64,000 bases of DNA from Cryptomeria japonica (lineage: Eukaryota > Streptophyta > Pinopsida > Cupressales > Cupressaceae). The first letter of the stretch is position 1; each line of letters starts with the position of its first letter. This document shows positions 35,483-49,621 of this stretch, piece by piece. Made by a program: the position numbers and the translations under genes. Where the stretch lies: contig NC_081410.1 of the NCBI RefSeq assembly GCF_030272615.1, positions 508,676,442-508,740,441 of the forward strand. The letters are read 5' to 3'. Under the pieces are notes generated by a model. The model saw nothing but the letters and a program-made list of their open reading frames with translations. It searched no databases and was not told where the DNA came from.

Positions 35483-36839
35483 TGTTGGTAAACATATTTG
35501 TCACTGTGGTCGTTTACCTGAAACTGACCCTATTTGCCCGATAAGCAATGACAAACATTCCAATAGTTGGAGAGATCGTTCTGTGAAATACGATCTTCCT
35601 CTGCATTTGAGAGGGGCAGCTCCCTCGTATGATAGGGTTATTTAGGATTTTGTGTACTTTTAACCTGAAAGTACATAAAGGAGGAAACATAAAACTAAAG
35701 AGGAATAAAGATAGAAACCCCAACAATAGACATACGACCATCAACTGAGATTTCCCAACATTAACAACAAGTTACAAGGGGAGTTTATAAGGTAATATGC
35801 TTAGCCATGAGATGACGATAAAGAAGAATGACAAATCTCAACATACGAAGAGATAAGACACTCCAACACATTCAAACTAAGATACCAAAGGTTGCTTGTG
35901 CATCATCACATCAATCGTACAGATCATAGATGCATAAAAAGACTAACAATTTGACATACGATAAATTGACAATGATAACACATGTATATATTTAGAACAT
36001 ACGAACTAAGATGTATTCTTCATTATCCTTTTGGAAATATACAAGTCCAAAATCCTTTCTATACATGGTACAAATCTAAATGTCATTACAAGTTTCTACT
36101 GGAATTCCAGCAGAGTTTTCCCCTCTGTAAAAAGTTCTCCCTTCTCATTACAAATAGCCTTGTATTTATAGGCTTCCCAGAATAACCACCTTAGTAACTA
36201 ACTCTTTTCTGCGTTAATTTCAAAGAGTTAATAACTTACACACTTATGCGTAGAAAAAGTCAATTTCCTAACCTTTGGTTACAATAAGCAACATAAGTCA
36301 CTTTTTACAAAAAGAACAACTTGAGACTTTATAATTTTGATAAAAAACAAAGTAATAAGTTATGTTGAGGTACTTCTTTGTCTTTATCTTCATTTGGACT
36401 TTCAATATGTCTTTCCATTTGAGAGGAAATGACAACCTTGAGGTTCTAAGAATTTAAGGGATTGATTGTTGCAATACGCCCATGCATTGATAAAATGATC
36501 ATTGACACAAAGAAATATTTGTCCACCAATAACTTGTCTTTGAGGAGATGCTCTCCAACCACCCCTACATCTACTAAGTATCTTCACTTTATTGTTATCA
36601 CTTAACTTTATTCAAATCCTTGCGAGTTAGTGTTTGCCATCATTTGGAAGTCTTAAGTCTTATTTGGAACAAATTTGATGTTCTTCACAATATAGAAAGT
36701 AGTGTTTCTTTAATGAATCCCTTTTCAAAGAATTCCACTTTGCAATTAAACCTCCATTCTAAAATATAAGAAATTACAAGAAATTTGTTGAGATCTTCGA
36801 TATTTAACCAAGGTAACATTATGAGATGCCATATCTACA

Positions 36840-38360
36840 ACACTTTGCGAACCTATCATGAGATCATATCTCTTGTGACATTCCATCGAACAACTATTGT
36901 GCATCTTCAACCATCTGGATACATGTCTACCAGAGCATTTCAAACTATGATATCGAAATGGACCTCGTCTATTGCATATGTTTCCACTTTTATCATTAAG
37001 ACAATCTGCCCAACAAATTGCACACATCCTTATACCTTCAATAAAATGCAATTACAATATGTTTCTACGCCTTGCAAGCAAGTAAAACACAATGTGAGTG
37101 ATATATGAATCATGTATCACCTATAATCTAATGCTCCACTTCCTCTATTTGTCATGTCCATTTCTCAAACTTTGTGTAGCTATAGATCTTGCATTCATCG
37201 CATTCGATGAGATGACATCTTTTTGAGGTGGTTTGTTAAATGCCCGTGTGCTGCATTAATTCAAACATTTTGAGAGCTTCCTCACAAACTTCGTTCTGTG
37301 CATATCCTGCATTCATCACATTCCATGAGACGACATTTCTTTGAGGAATTCTGTCAAACTATTCACATGCGTTGTTTGTGCTTTCCCTATGCCTACGATC
37401 TACTTCCATGCTATTCTGTCAAAATAGATACATGACTAGCAAATGCTTGAACACTCCACTAAAGAATAAGGGTTTTAAGGAGAGGGACCCCTCCCTACTA
37501 TGGGATAAGTACCCGATTGGCCGAATGCAATAACGAGGCCAGAGTAATTAATTTACTATTCAGTCGAGCTCACGACTTGAATGAAGACCACACATCAGAC
37601 TGACACTCTAACCGAATACATCAGATGGATTCTTCTTATTCCTAAGCATTCAGACTGTGAATCTGGAACTATAGTAGACCGAGTACCTGCTGATGACCCA
37701 CGGATCCTTGGATAAACATTAATACTGGTAAGAAATGACAAGAACAAGAATGACTAAAGGTGAACTATATTTTGGGTCACACCGCTCGAAGATGATTGGG
37801 CATTGTCAGCCAATTCGTTTGGTCTTCTCCTTACATCGAAAACAAGATCAAACCACCGAAGCAATATTCCCACATTGGCTCGTGAAAGTTAATGCCTTTT
37901 CAACTAATTCATTTCGCACATATTGTGCAGTCATTACATTCCATGCGATGACATATCTTGGAGGTGTTATGTCAAACAGTTACTATGCAATATCCATGCT
38001 TCCACGTCTATCATTCAACCTAGGCAAATTGCAGTTGCTTGAAAGTTTCTAAAGGCTTTTCAACAAATTCATTTTTCATATGTCCTTCAATCGGGTATTT
38101 AATGAGATGACATCTATTTGAGGTATTCAATTGAACAATTCACATGTCACTGTATGTTTCCACATCACGCATTCCATAATATATATTCTGTCAAAGAATG
38201 GCTTGACTTTCTAGTAGCTTGAGCTCCTCTTCAAATAATTTTGTCAAACAAATCATGTACGCTGTCTATGCTCTCCCTATGCCCACAGTCTGCATTTTTT
38301 AGATATCCAACAATCATCGCATTTCATGAGACCACATTTCTTTGAGGATTTCTATCAAAC
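36840..38360. repeat. Degenerate dispersed repeats within element D
   Basis: A diverged unit recurs near 37195, 37315, 37930, 38095 and 38315, and less clearly near 36860. The core is CATTCCATGAGATGACAT followed by (TC)TTTGAGG, then TGTCAAAC and an (A)TTCACATG(C/T)G run. Spacing is irregular (about 120-600 bp), so the repeats look like an old amplified block rather than a clean tandem array. No coding sequence was recognised here. Confidence 0.55.
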
Positions 38361-38774
38361 TATTCATGTGCGTTGTCTTGGCTGCCATAGTTTACATTCG
38401 CTGATGATATACTCCTCCTTTATGGTGACTTGTCAAAGAGTAAATGCCTTGGTCTATGGTTGCATTATCACGTGGACTATGGTGATCTCCCAAAATAGTA
38501 GGTACGCCCCTATATTCTGCCTATCAATCGTTCCAAGCAACTGCAACTCCACCTGACAAAGTTCTTTGATCCTCTATGCTATGATGAATATCACGGTGGG
38601 TTAAGTCAACCTCAGCTAAAGGCATTCATTCATTCTAACAATCTACGCCTTCCAAACTTCGCATCTGTATTCCATTTCCGGTATGTCTGTGCTTCTTTTA
38701 GTACACTGATGAATGTTCATAACCTACTATTTGAAGCTCTCTTTTTTTTGTTTTTAGAAGCTCTTACTCAAAAA

Positions 38775-39010
38775 GGTTAAGAATGCTCACTTTTTGAGCA
38801 TTTGTAACCTTCTTAACAAAGTGGGACCCACAAGGTTAAGAAATGAGGTTAGAAATGCTCAAAAAGTGAGCATTTCTAACCTTTTTTGTGAAAGGTTAGA
38901 AATATGGGTTAGAAATTCTCAAAAAGTGAGCATTTCTAACCTTTTTTATAAAAGGTTAAGAAATGAGGTTAAGAATGCTCAAAAAGTGAGCATTTCTAAC
39001 CTTTTGCTTC
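38775..39010. repeat. 60-bp tandem repeats, each containing a strong hairpin
   Basis: Three units at exactly 60-bp period (38831-38890, 38891-38950, 38951-39010) plus a related first unit. Each carries a hairpin with stem GGTTAGAAATGCTCA and TGAGCATTTCTAACC around the 5-nt loop AAAAG, at 38847-38881, 38907-38941 and 38967-39001. The first hairpin (38775-38809) has the same stem with the loop complementary in sense (CTTTT). Stems are 14-15 bp with at most one or two mismatches. Confidence 0.9.
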
Positions 39011-39597
39011 AAAGACTGTGATTTTGACTTCGGAAACCATTGATCACAAAGGGGAATCAAGGAGGAATGCAACTGATGGTTTTAGACAAATTTTTATCAC
39101 AAATGACCATACATATTAAAATAATTTAAAATATTAAATTATTATTTGAAAAATAATTTGAATATTTAAATTTATTTCTTTGGCTAGAGAAAAATGACAT
39201 AACTTTCAAACGGTAGGGAGTTAGGTCCTGAAATTTGAAACACACGTAAGCGGTAGGGAAATAGGTCCACAAAATTATTTACACCTTATGACGAAGCCTA
39301 GGATGAGATATTTTAATCATTTTGGGACAACGGACACCAAAAACTGAAAGTTTAATATATGACAAATTACGAACTAGGTTCAGGTGAAAATTGGCCACAT
39401 GACACAAAATGATGCTAATGACATGATTATCAAATGGTTTCCTTCAGTTCTTGGTAATTTCCAAAATTCATCCACTTTTCATATTCTGACTGGTAAGGAC
39501 CTTGGATTGTGTGTTCACTATTTACACATAACACCCATTGGACCTTTATTCGACACTGAGAGTGATTTGAAGTTTAAATTTTAGGTAGGCCAAATAT

Positions 39598-40100
39598 GGG
39601 GGCAACACATATAAAATAAGAATTAACATATCGCCATCAATTACCTTAAAGTAGAGGTTTGGATCTGCATCGTTCTTGGAGAACCCTAATCCAAAGAGGT
39701 AGTGATCAATCCTTTCATACCAGGCTCTAGGGGCCTGTTTGAGTCCATACAAGGCCTTCTTCAATCTACAAACATGTGATTTAGCCTTATGTATAACGAA
39801 TCCTTTAGGTTTTTCTAGATAGACTTCTTCCTCAATAGTGCCATTTAGGAATGCAGTCTTCACATCCATTTGATGCTTCAATGGAAATTATTGGTCTGAT
39901 TGAAGTGTATCAGGAAACAAGGGCAAAAGTCTCTTCATAATCAATTCCTTCTTTCTGAGAGAACCCTCTAGCAACAAACTGGGCTTTGTGTTTTTCAATG
40001 CTACCATCTGCATCATGTTTGATCTTGAAGAGCCATTTTGATGATACAACAGATTTTTCTTTAGGCCTTGGTATGATGTCCTAGACATCATTTTTTACAA
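39598..40100 (-). pseudogene. Copia C RT N-terminal half
   Basis: The minus-strand open stretch 39881 downwards reads MDVKTAFLNGTIEEEVYLEK, GFVIHKAKSHVCRLKKALYG, LKQAPRAWYERIDHYLFGLG and PNLYFKVIDGDMLILILYV. It then runs into element D, so the annotated open frame ends in D sequence. Upstream blocks (IIPRPKEKSVVSSKWLFKIK, CFSQKEGIDYEETFALV types) are present with a frameshift at about 39885. Element D enters just at LYV|DD. Confidence 0.8.
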
Positions 40101-40173
40101 TGGACTGATACTCTTCAGGCATAGCATCTTTCCACACTTGATGCTTGAGAGCTTCTTTAACACAATATGGTTT

Positions 40174-41300
40174 TTAATTTATGATCTCACTCATCAAGGC
40201 TACATAGCTAGAGAATATGTGACATCTCTTGCTTTCCCTGAAGGTTCCCTTTGGTGCTGTATAATTCCTGGCTTCTTGAATCATCTTCCTAGCCCAAAGT
40301 GGTCTCTTTTGATTTGCATTACTGGGTTCATCTAAAGGAGCAAATTTATCTTCATTGTTAATTTCTTCAGGAGTCTCCCTCTGAATCTCAGGAGCATGAT
40401 CCTCTTCTATATTGTCAGGAGGATCTTGATCTTCTATCTCAAGAGAGCCTTTGGATTTCCTGAAAGCAATGTCTTCCTCAAAGATGACATCTCTACTAAG
40501 TTCAATTAATCTTTGGCCAGGTATGTATATCCTATAGGCTTTAGATGTTTCACTATAGCCTGCAAACATTTGTTTTATGTGTGAGGGTTCTAACTCAAAC
40601 CTCTTTTCTTTAGGTATATGTAAGTAGACCAGACAACCAAAGATTCTTGGATGACTTATATCAGGTTTGATGTGAGTAAATTCTTCTTCAGGTGTTTTCT
40701 TATCTAGAAGTGAATGAGGGAATCTATTTTGGATGTAGACAGCTATTCTAGAGGCTTCAACACAAAACTCCCTCCTAATCCCCGTATTTACACAAAACTC
40801 GTTAAAAATGTTTGAAGTATATTCCCCCCCCATTGTTTGTCCTTAATGTTTTGATTTTCTTCCCTGGCATGTTTTCTACAAGAGCTTTGAATTCCTTGAA
40901 CCTTATAAGGATTTGTTCAGACTCTTTACATTTAAGAAAATATATCTAGGTTTTCCTAGAGAAGTCATCTATAAATATTAGATAGTACAAGAATCCTCCT
41001 ATACAGGTTATAGACATGGGTCCACATAAATCAGAGTGAATTAGTTCTAATACATTTTTTAGATTTTCTATCACTATTGTGGAAAGTTCCTTTTGTATTC
41101 TTTCCTAGAGCACAACCCTTGCAAGTTCCTTCATGATTTTGATTTAGCTTAGGCAAACCAATTTCCATTTTCTCTATGGAGGGTAGATAACGAAAATGGA
41201 GATGCCCTAATCTTTTGTGCCAAATCTGGTTTGAGTTTAACGTTTCGTGAATTAGGGCATGAGTGGGAGTAGTGCATAGTTTGTAGAGGCATCTATGTCT
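40174..41300 (-). pseudogene. Copia C integrase and linker
   Basis: The minus-strand frame 40833-40174 starts GGEYTSNIFNEFCVNTGIRR and passes straight into EFCVEASRIAVYIQNRFPHS, then the zinc-independent C-terminal part (IFGCLVYLHIPKEKRFELEP, GYSETSKAYRIYIPGQR) and an acidic linker to SSYVALMSEIIN. Between GIRREF and VEAS the block with the third catalytic residue (the Glu of the D,D-35-E triad, in 'PQQNGVAERKN') is missing: an internal deletion in frame. The DLCGP part with the first Asp lies upstream near 41030, where the frame is broken. Confidence 0.8.
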
Positions 41301-41640
41301 AACTCCTATAGTATGATCCTTCTTGATTGTGGAGTTCTTTGGCCATGCTATAACGCTGCCTTCCATGAAGGTTATCCTATACCCTTTGTCTTCCAGTGCA
41401 GAAATGGAGACTAGATTTATCTTTATTCTTGGCACAAATAATACTCCTATAAGCTGAAGAGATATGCCTGATTTTAGATTTATGGTATGGGTTCCAATCG
41501 CTTTGAATGGGTAGTTAGAATCATCCCCAATGGTTACTTCCTCATCAAACTTTTCCACCATAGTGTCTAGGTGTTCTCTGAATCTGGTGATATGGCACGA
41601 GGCTCCACTATCAATTACCTAGGTGTTGAGATTGGTTGAT
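41031..41640 (-). pseudogene. Copia C protease and GAG_pre-integrase region
   Basis: Minus strand near 41625-41560 reads VIDSGASCHITRFREHLDTM, a well preserved Copia aspartic protease active site (DSGA). The open frame 41561-41031 continues IGDDSNYPFKAIGTHTINL, VLFVPRIKINLVSISALEDK, IWHKRLGHLHFRYLPSIEKM and [14 protein letters not shown], giving the H…H…C..C zinc-binding pre-integrase. A stop (TAG within VID context near 41622) separates Gag from protease. Confidence 0.85.
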
Positions 41641-42509
41641 ACTTGGCTTGATAAGGCTGAATAGAAGACAAACTGCTCGGGTTCATTCTCCATTCTAGCC
41701 TTTTCAACTTTAATAATGGAGGCTTGTTGTTTTGGCCTATCCAAACACTTCATAGCATAGTGTCCATTCTTATCACATCTGAAGCATTGCACTAGAGACA
41801 TGTCCCTCCTCTTCTTGGAAGAGCCTTTTCTTTTGGTGCCCCTCTACTTCTTCCTCTTGAAGTTCCTCTTCTTCCCTTTCTTGTGAGAGTGAGAATTCAA
41901 CACATTAATGTCTTCATTGATTGCATTTTGGTCAATCTCCCTAGTAATCAATCTATATTTTTCTTGAATGCAATCCATCTTCAACCGATCGAACTTGGGA
42001 AGTTTTGAGCATTCACTTATTCCTTGAATAAATGATTCCCATGATATTTGGAGTCCATTTAGAGCCATCAACATTAACTCCTTCTTGTCAATTAGATGGC
42101 CAATTATGGAAAGTTGGTCCCTCAATTTAGTGATACTCATAAAATATGATGTGATAGTTTCTCCATTATTCATCTTTACATGATGGAGTTGTCTTTTCAA
42201 CGTGAGAGCTCTGTTGGTATTGTTTATTTCATACATGTCTTCAAGTGATATAAACATGTGGTATGTTGTGTCATACTTTGAAATAATTGGAACTATATGG
42301 TCTCTAGCTACATCCACGATCACTTTCATGGCTTTTCCATTGTTCTTGTTCTATTGAATTTTCTCAACATCGTCATCTGGTTCAGGTATGTCTCCTTTTT
42401 TAGATGAATCTAGTTCATTCTCTGTTAAGGTAAGCATGATCCTAAACTTCCATGATACAAAATTTTCTACTCCTTCAAGATGATCTTTGAATCTGACTCT
42501 GCTCGCCAT
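41619..42509 (-). pseudogene. Copia C Gag
   Basis: The start at 42509 gives MASRVRFKDHLEGVENFVSW, the standard Copia Gag beginning. Then comes a broken stretch, then 42329-41844 (161 codons): UBN2-type Gag with LEDMYEINNTNRALTLKRQL, MNNGETITSYFMSITKLRDQ. A knuckle follows at 41800-41755: CFRCDKNGHYAMKC, an intact CX2CX4HX4C RNA-binding motif. Stops at about 42354 and 41845 split the protein. It would package element RNA into particles. Confidence 0.85.
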
Positions 42510-42597
42510 TATGAAGAAAGGAATGTGATTTTTCCTATTGAGAAAAATGATAGTATAGATTAATGTACTATCTCAAATCTAATCGGATCTGCCTTGA

Positions 42598-42613
42598 CCT
42601 TGCTTTTATACCA
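42598..42613 (-). promoter_or_regulatory. Primer-binding site of Copia C
   Basis: On the minus strand TGGTATAAAAGCAAGG follows the LTR end ...ATTAACA. The first six bases match the tRNA-iMet primer site common in Copia elements, and the rest is diverged. Confidence 0.6.
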
Positions 42614-43507
42614 TGTTAATATAAAATATATTTCTTAGTAGATAAAATAGAGGTGTCTTTTAAATTTATTATCTCACAATTGATGATCTTCCTAACCTAT
42701 GATTCTTGCAGGTTGCTACTAGTATGTGGAGAGATAGTATGTTCAAAAGGAATATTGAATTCCAAAGTTTTAATACTACTTCACGTGCTGTTGATTATAT
42801 CATAACTATTGTTGTGTTTAGAATAAGATCAATCTTCTTGGATTTGCACTAATTTATTTCAGTACACTCCTCATCGATCTATTTGTGAGTCATATATATT
42901 ATATGGGGAGGCACATCAATAGATAGAGATGTCTCCACTCATGTGGAGGCATGTCTCTCCACCGATATGTCTATCCATCTAACATAACCAATACCTATTC
43001 ATAATCGGTGGCATTAGTAAACTGTTTATTGTTTATAAACTAATACTGATTCATAATCGGTGGCATTAACAATTAGTTTGCCATTACAAACAATTAAATG
43101 GATATCAATTCATCATTCGAGATTAACTATTCAGTTAACATAACCGATTGACAATCAGTATGTTAAACTGAAAAGTCAGTTAATCGATACACATAATTGA
43201 TTTAGATAAATCAATACACATTATCGATTTATGATGGATCGAAGAGGGTAGTCAATGCTCTTTATCGACAGTAAGTGGATAATACATGATTTTTGATTTT
43301 ATACTAGGGAGATGACAATCGATATATGATCAATCATTATATCATTTAATTTATTCATGGAAAGATCATGTATATATATTAATGTACATAGTAATAATAA
43401 CCACAATGGTTTTTGCTATGTATTTTGGTATACATATATGAAATATTCTGATGATGTAAGTCTTATTCATGATCATATTTATCTGACTGAAGCTATTATC
43501 TTTAACA
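42614..43507 (-). repeat. 5' LTR of Copia C (right copy)
   Basis: An 894-bp LTR aligns with 33125-33990, with small indels such as an extra ATTGATTTAGATAAATCAAT-like stretch near 43195-43230. Ends are TGTTAA and TTAACA. It shares the short ACCGAT/ATCGGT dyads noted for the other LTR. Confidence 0.85.
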
Positions 43508-43961
43508 ACTGGAGCATGTATCTACTAAGGAACAGCTAGTGAATATCTTTACTAAACCTCTGCCTAAGGCTACATTTGAGTAGCTTAGAGGTAACTTAGG
43601 GGTTGTACCCCTACATGAAGTCAATTAAGAAGATCTTGAAGATATCAGTCCCAGAGCGTATTGAAAATCTTGAAGATGGATTGGTGTAGAGTGGAGCTAC
43701 TCTATAGGGGGAGCAGCTAGTTGCAGACTAGTGAAGCATTGAATGGTTAACCTTCACTTTGGCATTGTTGTCAAAGGGGGAGAAGAACTGTATATGATTG
43801 AATAGCTAGTTACAAGCTGAAGAAATGAAGATAAAATTGAAGGAGATTACATGGGAAAAATGTAAACCAAGGTTCCTATACCTATTTATGTTCTTTACTT
43901 TCAATCATCAAAATCAAAGGGTATTGATATTTGTATTGTCATCAATGCAAAAGGGGGAGAT
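43508..43961 (+). pseudogene. Copia B polyprotein C-terminus and polypurine tract
   Basis: Coding of B resumes: QLEHVSTKEQLVNIFTKPLP, KATFE, a TAG, LRGNLGVVPLHEVN and a stop near 43628. This is the usual end of Copia polyproteins. The following untranslated region ends in GCAAAAGGGGGAGAT (43947-43961), the polypurine tract, directly before the 3' LTR of B. Confidence 0.85.
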
Positions 43962-45354
43962 TGTTGGAATTGCATGAAGATTGTATTGATAAAGTATAGT
44001 ATGGTCATTGATGTCAACAACAACCAGTAATGAAGTTATATTAGAACCGGTAATGATGCAGAAAAGAAACCGGTAGTAAAGTAGTGTAGGAAAATCGAAC
44101 TAGTATTATTATTGAAGCAGAGTGATCAACCGGTAACACTAACCAGTTCATATATAAAACCCTAACCGATGGAGCTTGGTGAATCAGTTGTGATGATCTA
44201 TTACCGAATGATGATCGGAGATGAAGATGCCATGTAAGCATGATGCACGTGATGAGTTTCAAACTAGATTTGGCACATGAAGATAATTGTTTAAATTGGG
44301 AATGATAAAATGCCTTGCATGTAGTAAAAAACATGTGATGAGCTACAAGATCCAATGTGTGATGATCTAGGAGCCGTTGAAGTTGTCTAGAACAATGTGC
44401 AGTTGATTGCAATGTAATCCAACGGTTATGATTGAACCGATATGTTTGTAATCTATATGAGATTTGTAGGTTTTGTGATGTGTTACCGACCTATTGTATT
44501 TATATTTAAGGTTGACATGTTGTTTGCAATTGTGTTGGAAAATCTGGTTAAGTGTTGTAGTGTGATTGTTGTCAATCAAGAAGGAGTGTTTGTAGAATGT
44601 TGTGAAGGCAGATAGGAGTAGAAAAGGATCTGATTAAGCAAGGTAGTGTTATTTTCAGATCAACAAAGAATGTGTTGTTCTCTAACCATTAATCAGGTAA
44701 GCTTTAACAGGCTTGGTGTTGTTTAAATCCTCTAATCAGGTGATCCATTATCTTGGATTTGAAATCCTCTACTGAGATTGCCTTTAACAGGGTATTATAG
44801 TCAATCCCTTAATCGGGTGGTCCTTAACTGGATCTATTCTTAACAGGACATTATTGCATAAGCTTCTAAAAAGGCTTGGCTCCTAAAAGGGTGAACTTCA
44901 GAAGAGTTCAAAATACTTGTGGGTATTCATCCCCACCGTAGTTTTTCCCATTTGGGTTTCCACATGAAAAATTATTGTGTCAATTGGTGAATGATTTTGT
45001 GGATGTGTTTTGATATGGTTGATATGATTAACTTATAAAGTCACTTAGATATGTTTAGATGACCAAAAATGATCTGAAAAGAGCTACTACTGGTGCTAGT
45101 AAAGTGGGTTAATGTTTTGGTTAAATGGTATTTGAGTTTCATATCTATTGCATTGTATCATTGATGTTTTGGTCAACCTGTAAAGTTTGACAGTGCAATT
45201 GTAATTTTTGATACAGTGTCTAAACCAAGTAGAGTAGCAAGTTATTTCTGAGTTGGGATTAAGTTTAGTGAAAGTTTAGTTTATTTTCTATCTAGTGATT
45301 CACCCTTCCCCTCTCAGTAGTTGACCAGATCGGTATAGTTTCATCATATTATCA
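43962..45354 (+). repeat. 3' LTR of Copia B
   Basis: A 1393-bp LTR starts TGTTGGAATTGCATG and ends CATATTATCA. It is longer than the 5' copy by a block near 44690-44830 containing repeated TAATC(A/G)GGT and CTTTAACAGG words. Confidence 0.85.
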
Positions 45355-45386
45355 AGTTTTCCCTCATTGTTGTTGCCAACAGACCG

Positions 45387-49480
<4,094 letters not shown>

Positions 49481-49489
49481 ATAAACTGT

Positions 49490-49495
49490 TTTATT
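49490..49495 (-). terminator. Candidate poly(A) signal of the DUF599 gene
   Basis: AATAAA on the minus strand, about 130 bp past the stop codon at 49622. Placement is typical for a plant near-upstream element, but such hexamers are common in AT-rich DNA. Confidence 0.35.
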
Positions 49496-49621
49496 CCTAT
49501 GTAATATATATTGTTCATTTTACTGGTGGACTACATAATGAAAACATGTTAAAGAGTTTTTAACAATGTTCCAGATTATTTGCATATAAAAATCCTTATC
49601 TGCGAATTGACATCTTTAAAT

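Larger units (their letters stand above)
35483..39607 (-). mobile_element. Element D, a 4.1-kb non-coding LTR-like insertion in the RT of C
   Basis: The insertion begins TGTTGGTAAACATATTTGTC (35483) and ends TGGGGGCAACA (39607). It has the terminal TG…CA/TGTTG…CAACA signature and a perfect 5-bp TSD, CATAT (35478-35482 and 39608-39612). It disrupts the codons for the catalytic YVDD of Copia C. I see no gag or pol and no internal LTR pair, so the best reading is a solo LTR of a large LTR element; a non-autonomous element is the alternative. It contains degenerate repeats and a hairpin array. Orientation is not certain. Confidence 0.7.
33125..43507 (-). mobile_element. Copia C LTR retrotransposon nested in B, minus orientation
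   Basis: The element begins TGTTAACG (33125) and ends TTTAACA (43507), flanked by a perfect 5-bp TSD, ACTGG (33120-33124 and 43508-43512). It has two LTRs of 866 and 894 bp. Gag, protease, integrase, RT and RNase H are all on the minus strand in Copia order. It is interrupted by element D. Open stretches are longer than in A or B, which fits a younger insertion. Confidence 0.9.
27787..45354 (+). mobile_element. Copia B LTR retrotransposon nested in the 3' LTR of A
   Basis: The element begins TGCTGGAATTGCATGAAG (27787) and ends CATCATATTATCA (45354). It is flanked by a perfect 5-bp TSD, AGTTT (27782-27786 and 45355-45359). It has two LTRs of about 1.3-1.4 kb, a tRNA-Met-type primer-binding site, degenerate gag-protease-integrase-RT-RNase H in Copia order, and a polypurine tract. 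Copia C interrupts it at the end of RNase H. Without C it is about 7.2 kb. Confidence 0.9.
13696..45381 (+). mobile_element. Copia A LTR retrotransposon (outer element of the nest)
   Basis: The element begins TGTTGG (13696) and ends CCAACA (45381), a perfect 6-bp terminal pair. It is flanked by GACCA (13691-13695) and GACCG (45382-45386), a 5-bp TSD with one mismatch. Its 3' LTR is interrupted by Copia B and its coding region by the CACTA-like element. Without these insertions A would be about 4.4 kb, so much of gag, protease and integrase is deleted. The two LTRs differ by frequent substitutions, so the insertion is old. Confidence 0.85.

Noticed and set aside
38794-39021. A repeat-containing protein of 75 residues
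   Set aside because: The frame stays open only because the DNA repeat is 60 bp (a multiple of three). The hairpin array explains it better.
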